From Oikopleura dioica (Eukaryota > Chordata > Appendicularia > Copelata > Oikopleuridae), in contig OU015566.1 in assembly GCA_907165135.1 (NCBI GenBank), positions 7,238,157-7,302,156 of the forward strand: a stretch of DNA of 64,000 nucleotides. Direction: 5' to 3'. The translations under genes and the position numbers were made by a program. Shown here piece after piece: positions 58,605-64,000 of this stretch. Positions within the stretch are counted from its first letter, which is position 1, and each line of letters opens with the position of its first letter. The notes beneath the pieces were generated by a model, which did no database searches, was not told the DNA's origin, and saw only the letters and a list, made by a program, of their open reading frames with translations.

Positions 58605-60305
58605 CATAATTTAAAAGATTTTCAGCATTTATTATGATGATCTAATAATTCTTTATTCGATTCTAGTGCCAAGAAATTGGTCCCCTCAATCATATTCAAA
58701 ACTACGGGTTCTTCTTCTTGAAGATAATTTAAGAAGGAAATAACAGTTAATTAGATTTGGTAGACCCTACTTGATATTAGAATTCAATGAATCAGACTTC
58801 AATGCCAGAAAAGACGGAGTGGTCGCCTCTCGCCCAGATCGCCTCCTGCCCAGATCGCCTCCTGCCCAAGATCGCCTCTCGCCCAACTTGGGCAAGAGGC
58901 GATCTGGGCCAGAGGCGATCTTGGGCGAGAGGCGATGAGAAATAATTTTCAAAGAAAACTTTAAATGACTTGGGCTAGAGGCGATCTTGGGCAGGAGGCG
59001 ATCACTTTAATATAATTCCATTAAACTTCCTCTGCTATCACGTGGACTGATTTTTTCATTCAACTTCTCAAGAAGACGATTTTTCCTCAACTAAATTCGA
59101 AAACACCTCCAAAATAGAACGAACCGATATTGAATCATGCAAAAGTCATGAGAAACCTTCTTTCCGATCAACACAGGGATTAGCGCCCTATTTCCTGCTC
59201 TTTCCAGCTTTGATTAGTGATTCGATTATCACTTGAACTCTTCTGAATTTCCATATTCTGAAATAACCAGGTAATGAAGCTACCGGATACTTTTGAGTTC
59301 GCTGGGTTGATGTTCAATATCACAACAACGAGCCAATTTGAAAGAAAGGGGAATGACGGTCTGTTAGAAACTCTCGATTCTCAATTCAAGTCGAATAAAT
59401 TCTACACTTCTTGACGAAACGATCCTCAAGACAAAACGCTTGATAACAGCCACCAGTTTTGAATCCGTCATTATTTATGAATAAATATTATTATAAATAT
59501 ATTATTGATAATCAATTCATAACTCTTGTTTTCTTTTAAATAAAAGTTATTTTTGAATGCAGTCCGTTGGGTACTTCTTTGATGAGAGCGCATCGCAAAC
59601 AACACTAGAAAGAGCAGGAAATAGGGCGCTAATCCCTGTGTTGATCGGAAAGAAGGTTTCTCATGACTTTTGCATGATTCAATATCGGTTCGTTCTATTT
59701 TGGAGGTGTTTTCGAATTTAGTTGAGGAAAAATCGTCTTCTTGAGAGGTTGAATGAAAAATCAGTCCACGTGATAGCAGAGGAAGTTTAATGGAATTATT
59801 TTAAAGTGATCGCCTCCTGCCCAAGATCGCCTTTCGCCCAAGTCATTGATAGTTTGCTATGAAAATAATTTCACATCGCCTCTGGCCCAAGATCGCCTCT
59901 GGCCCAAGATCGCCTCTTGCCCAAGTTGGGCGGGAGGCGATCTGGGCAGGAGGCGATCTGGGCAGGAGGCGATCTGGGCGAGAGGCGACCACTGAAAAGA
60001 CGCGACTGCCAGAAAGAACGCGATGCCAGAAAAGACGCATTTCCCAAAAATGCCAGAAAAAACGCGCACCCGTTGAATAAGCTTCTTATGGGGGCTAGTT
60101 AAGCTTGTTGGCGAGGATTCCATCAATTTCTGGAAGCTAGAAGCTTACTTCGCGGAAAATCGACTTCTTGACTGAGAAATGTCTGTTTTTCGAAAAAATT
60201 TAAGTATATTTGGTGGGACATGCATTTTTTGCAGGTGACCCAATTTTCCGGACATTTTTGAAAATCTGGGCAAAAATTAGTCCGGAAAAATGGAAACATA
60301 CTGTA

Positions 60306-60959
60306 TTTGTGTTATAAAAAGACCAAGGGAAAACGTGGGCAAAAATTCAGAGGTAAGAACTCGATCAAAATTTTTGGTGATAGAATGAAGCGCTTAAATC
60401 CCCAGCCTTGATTGCAGAATTGATTCAATATTGTAGATGACTGTATTTCTTATGTATGGCAGGAAAATAGAAGAAAACACAATTAACAAGAGATTAATAT
60501 CAAAACGTATGAAGCAAGAAAATTAAGCACAAAAAAGCAATGAAAAAGCACACCCGTAAGCATTTACGAAAGACCGAGCTAAAATGTATCTTACAGTCAG
60601 AGTAAAATTATCAAATTGATAAAAAAGTTGTTCAGGAAAGCGGGAAGAACTAGAGCAGAGTTTCAATGAAATTTCCTATATAAAGTCAAGCCATGTTTTG
60701 TCAGCAAATAGTTTCACCTTCGTTTGAGATATAAAACATCAAGAAAAAAAATGTAAAATCAAAAGAGCTTTCTCGCAAATTTTTCGAAAGAAATAAAAGT
60801 GAATGATCAAATTTGATCATTTGATGATTTAAAAAGTATTAACCAGTTTGTCGAATATTTCAAAACTGGTCAATATCTGATCAAAATCGAGGAGGCGCCA
60901 AATTGGGCCAGTAAAAGTCGGTAAGAAAAAATGTAAAATTTTCAGCAGTGGATGAGCAG
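60306..60959. other. Intergenic spacer
   Basis: AT-rich 650 bp between the transposon nest and the bZIP stop codon. Nothing recognised apart from a short ATCAAATTTGAT-type palindrome near 60808. Confidence 0.5.
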
Positions 60960-62426
60960 CTAATTTTCAAGGTGAATCTGTCTGTAAGCACAGACCCTGT
61001 CATGCTCTTCAAAGATCGTTCTGAGAGTGTTGCGTAGTCTCTGTGCTTCTAGGACTTCTTCGCGCGCTCGGTTTATGTCCATTTCCAGCTTCACCTTTTC
61101 TTTCTCGAGCGTTTCCAGTTGCTCCTGCTTTCTTTTGCGAGCTTTGGCGGCGGCTGCTCGGTTCTTTTCGCGCTTTTCGAGGACTCTTTTTCGCTCTTCT
61201 TCGTCGCTTATCTGAAAATATTGAGTAATTAGCTACCAGTTGGTGAAGAGCGATTTATCTTTACAATTTTATCAAAACATCAAAGTACAAATTTATAGAG
61301 AAGAAGCTCGGCAGAGATAAAGAATAATCAAATAATTGCTCTCAATTCATATCGAAAATAATATATAAGGAAAAAGTTCTAGGGTTATTTGAAGACAAAG
61401 TCCTCTTGTATTGTCAACTTACATAATCTTCCTGAATTTTGCCCGCGTCGTTTTTGATGCTCGCGTATTGGCCGGATTTGTGTCTCGGCGGGAGTTTCTC
61501 TGCTGGCCTTCGTCTCGTCGCTACTTTTCTTGGCTTTCTTGCTTGTGGTTCTGGCGGAGAAGCTACACAACAGAATTGATGATGTCGTTTTTTCAGTAAG
61601 GCTCAAACCTGGCTGTGAAGCTGTATCTTCTACTTTGACGACTTCGTTGTATGCTGGGGGATTTTCAACTGCTGGCTGCGAGGTTGGCCTGAAAATGTTC
61701 TTAAACATTTGTTTCTTTAGTTCGTTTTTTTTTCTGGTCCAATTATCAGTTATTTATCAACACTTTATCGATCAATTCCGGATTCTTTCTGGTTTTGATA
61801 TTTCACGGTAAACGTAATGGAAACATTTATGATTTGATAGAATGAAAATCGATCCATCCTTCCTTCTAACTTGGCTCTTTTAACGATAAGTTATCGTCAA
61901 TTACTAGGGTAAATCAGAAAGAAATCGACTTTTTTTTGGGGTTAGAAGAGGGGTCATATAATACATATTTAGAAAGCCAAGAACCTGAGGATCATTTTGA
62001 CTATTTATACTAGGGGGTCATCTCATACCCTGAGTGCATTTAGGCACCTCCGAAGTCCCAAAATCTGGCCAACTTGCGCCCCAGAAGGGGGGGGGGGGGT
62101 AATCAGGTTCTCAAAATGACCGTCAGAGCCTGGGCTACAATTCAAGCCAAGTGGCTGGCTTTAAAAGGCGTTCAAAAATTCGAAATTCTCAAGTTGGCCA
62201 GATTTTGGAACTTTCGAGGTGCCTAAATGCCCTCAGGGTATGAGATGACCTCCTAGTATAAATAGTCAAAATGATCCTCAGGTTCTTGGCTTTCTAAATA
62301 TGTATTATATGACCCCCCTTCTAAGCCCAAAAAAAGTCGATATTAGTGATTTACCCTATCAATAACTTACATTGTTTGCAAGCTTTCATCAGAGGCAACA
62401 GGGAAGAAGTAATCGCTGCAGTCCAT
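60960..62426 (-). CDS. bZIP transcription factor, ATF3/JDP2/FOS-like
   Basis: Exons 62426-62372 (MDCSDYFFPVASDESLQTM), about 61683-61608 (PTSQPAVENPPAYNEVVKVE), 61561-61424 (Pro/Arg-rich, ending KNDAGKIQEDY) and 61212-60960. The last exon codes the bZIP: basic region KREKNRAAAAKARKRKQEQ with N-x7-R, then leucine-zipper heptads LETLEKEKVKLEMDINRARE and onward to LRNTLRTIFEEH. It should dimerise and bind AP-1/CRE-type sites in the nucleus. The basic region differs from FOS/ATF3 (NRxAAxKCR) in having A where C usually lies. The frame is open upstream of ATG 62426 to an acceptor at about 62467, so an earlier start is possible. Intron 1 contains a 450 bp MITE. Confidence 0.82.
61905..62358. mobile_element. 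450 bp foldback MITE in bZIP intron 1
   Basis: Long inverted repeats from GGGTAAATCA (61907) and its complement ending 62356, arms about 175 bp and highly similar, flanked by TA. The centre includes a run of 13 G (62087-62099). No coding capacity. Confidence 0.88.
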
Positions 62427-64000
62427 GATTTCTGTAAGGGAGTCATCACGCAGACACGGCTGCACTAAAAGGCAAATTTAATCCTAAGATAAGAGTGGCG
62501 ATCTCAGAGCGCGTTTGAAGTGTTTCCGGTGATGTGGGAGAGTGATTATTTTTGTAGGAGGGGGTGATTTGTGGCTATGTTTTGCCAGCTTTGCCAGGAG
62601 GATATTCAGCGTCTAGTCACGCGCCCGGCTTGTTAGAAATTTGAGAGGGAAAAGGACGACCAGCGGGAGAGTGGTAGAAATTCTTGGAATTCCTTTGGTC
62701 TTTGTTATTTGATTTTTGAAAAGTTACTATTTGGACCTGAAATCATGGAAGAGAACATTTCATTAAAACAATCGTTCATCAAGCTTCTTTAAAATTTAGA
62801 GTCTGAATGGATTTGATGATAAGAAAATGCTGAGATTTATATAGAACGTCTCTAGTCAGAGTTTCCCTTCTTTGGTTCTGGAAATAATGAATTTCAGAAA
62901 AGGTAAAAGAATAATCCTCGGAATCCGTTAAGGGAAATATTTAAAAAAGGGAAACAAGACAAATTTGTAAGCAAAAAAAAAAGGATTTCACCTATTGAAA
63001 AAAAAATTATAAGTCCGTAGATTAGGCACCCCAAAAAAGACCGAAAAATAAGCGGATAGCGTTAAAAGACTGCATTGTGCGATTTTCAATGATTACAGTT
63101 GTTTCCAGTGATCATGAAAATGTTTTTTATTTGAAAAATTGCGGCACTTATGTTCTCTCTTCTTTATTCTTTGGGGCGCTTTTTTACGAATTTTTCCGTG
63201 CTCGTAAAGGATATTCACGAATAATTAATACCGGGGTGAGTGTATGTCTGTACATTCATAAGTGTCTTCAAGCAGCTTTATTCTCTTGCTTTCCATAATT
63301 GTTAGTTATCTCTAATTTGTGGTTGATTTACTTGCGATGCGAAATTTGGAGTTCTGGTGAAAGGATTCTTCTGTCCTGAGTAAGTCCAGCATAAGGGCCC
63401 GAAGGCGAAAACTTTGGCTAGAGCTTGAATCATCCAGATAGCTTGACAGAGACATTTTCCCACTTTTGAACTTCTTTTTCTATTCTTTTCTAGTGCTCTT
63501 ATTTTTGTTTCTATTGTTCAAAAAATAAGTTCGATGCTCAGTTAAGGGTACTACCCTGGATTTTCAAAATGGGCTTAAATCGAAGGTTGTACCCTTAAAT
63601 CGAGAAGGTCTAATTCAAGGTCAAACTACAGTCATTTTTGATCTAAAAAAGTAAGAGAAACTAACATTCCTGAAATCCAAAAACAAATAGATAGATTTTT
63701 TGATCCGAGATAGTCTTTATTCTGAATAGACTCTAACAGAGCCTAATGTTTTATGCCGCCTTATCGGAGAAATTATAATATCGCCAATTGTCTCTATCAG
63801 AGAGGGTGCTATTTCTTCAAGAGATAGAATTAATGTTGGAAGCTGATAAAGAAGATGTTTGAATGTCCCATTTTTGTTCGATTTGAACACTTTTTACACT
63901 CTTTTTTGTCTCAAAAATTCTTCAGAAATCAAAATAAAGGGTACTTATTTTAACGGAAAGACTCCTCCAGTAATTGATCATTTAATAAGCAATTAGTTAT
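62427..64000. other. Right-edge non-coding region
   Basis: No gene that I can support. A frame at 63077-63298 has no motif. If the bZIP start lies further upstream, its 5' UTR would be within the first 50 bases. Confidence 0.5.

Larger units (their letters stand above)
57779..58770. mobile_element. Inner element with GGGTCTACCAAATCTAAT termini
   Basis: GGGTCTACCAAATCTAAT near 57779 and its complement ending near 58770 bound a roughly 1 kb insertion. Flanks can be read as TA, or as TTGA one step further out if the termini are taken as GTAGGG; the superfamily is therefore open. It interrupts one arm of the MULE-like element and itself contains the element at 57906-58602. Confidence 0.7.
57652..60080. 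mobile_element. MULE-like foldback element with 9 bp target duplication
   Basis: GTTGAATAA occurs at 57652-57660 and 60072-60080, directly outside inverted repeats GGGTGCGCGTCTTTTCTGGC (57661 on) and its complement ending 60071. The outer arms continue through repeated CGTCTTTTCTGGCA motifs, and a further inner pair (about 58820-59215 against 59600-59990) is nearly perfect and rich in AGATCGCCTC(C/T)(T/G)GCCC. A 9 bp duplication and very long inverted repeats are typical of Mutator-like elements. Confidence 0.8.
57500..60305. mobile_element. Outer element: 2.8 kb TA-flanked Tc1/pogo-like insertion
   Basis: Begins CAGTTTGTTTCCATTTTTCC (57502) and ends with the complement of CAGTATGTTTCCATTTTTCC (60303); TA flanks both ends. 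CAGT termini and TA duplication fit the Tc1/mariner superfamily. Most of its interior is filled by other insertions, listed separately. It lies between the RING gene and the bZIP gene. Confidence 0.78.

Overview
The window is eukaryotic and very compact: about 24 protein genes in 64 kb, most introns only 40-60 bp, and short gaps between genes. The gene set is animal (RAB3, headcase, XK-related scramblase, CNOT7, LETM1, Ly6-like protein, ATF-type bZIP). Tiny introns, several introns that only fit homology with a GA-AG boundary, probable operon-style packing and fast-evolving lineage-specific families together point to an appendicularian tunicate such as Oikopleura. That species call is my inference, not something I could search.

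Layout. 1-2.4 kb: left-edge repeats and a TTAA-flanked MITE. 2.4-28.7 kb: a long run of minus-strand genes, from left to right an unrecognised AT-hook protein, ZDHHC3/7 palmitoyltransferase, phosphoglycerate kinase (with a small plus-strand gene nested in intron 4), EMC5, a two-finger C2H2 protein, ACOT9, ZIP11 zinc transporter, LETM1, a small ORF abutting LETM1, TIM17 and CNOT7/8. Many are mitochondrial or housekeeping. 28.7-32.2 kb: gene-poor divergent spacer. 32.2-35 kb: RAB3 (+) and a secreted CAP protein (-). 35.3-39.5 kb: Tyr-rich small ORFs, a 731 bp palindrome and a satellite of about 37 units of 56 bp. 40-50.9 kb: mostly fast-evolving genes: XKR-like (+), small secreted protein (-), a kinase-like protein with a possible cysteine-protease-like partner (-), Ly6-like (-), Cys-rich/kelch-like secreted protein (+), GT31 galactosyltransferase (-), penta-EF-hand protein (+). 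52.8-55.3 kb: headcase (HECA). 56-57.4 kb: RING protein whose frame is broken by a MITE. 57.5-60.3 kb: transposons nested inside one another. 61-62.4 kb: bZIP factor. The rest is non-coding.

The strongest theme is how mobile DNA shapes introns here. Three CNOT7 introns each carry a copy of one foldback element. A LETM1 intron plus the first bases of its exon is duplicated in another LETM1 intron. RAB3 and bZIP introns carry MITEs with clean target duplications. A TA-flanked MITE sits exactly inside the RING reading frame. Functions rest on sequence families I recognise; exon joins were worked out by hand and carry a few bases of uncertainty.
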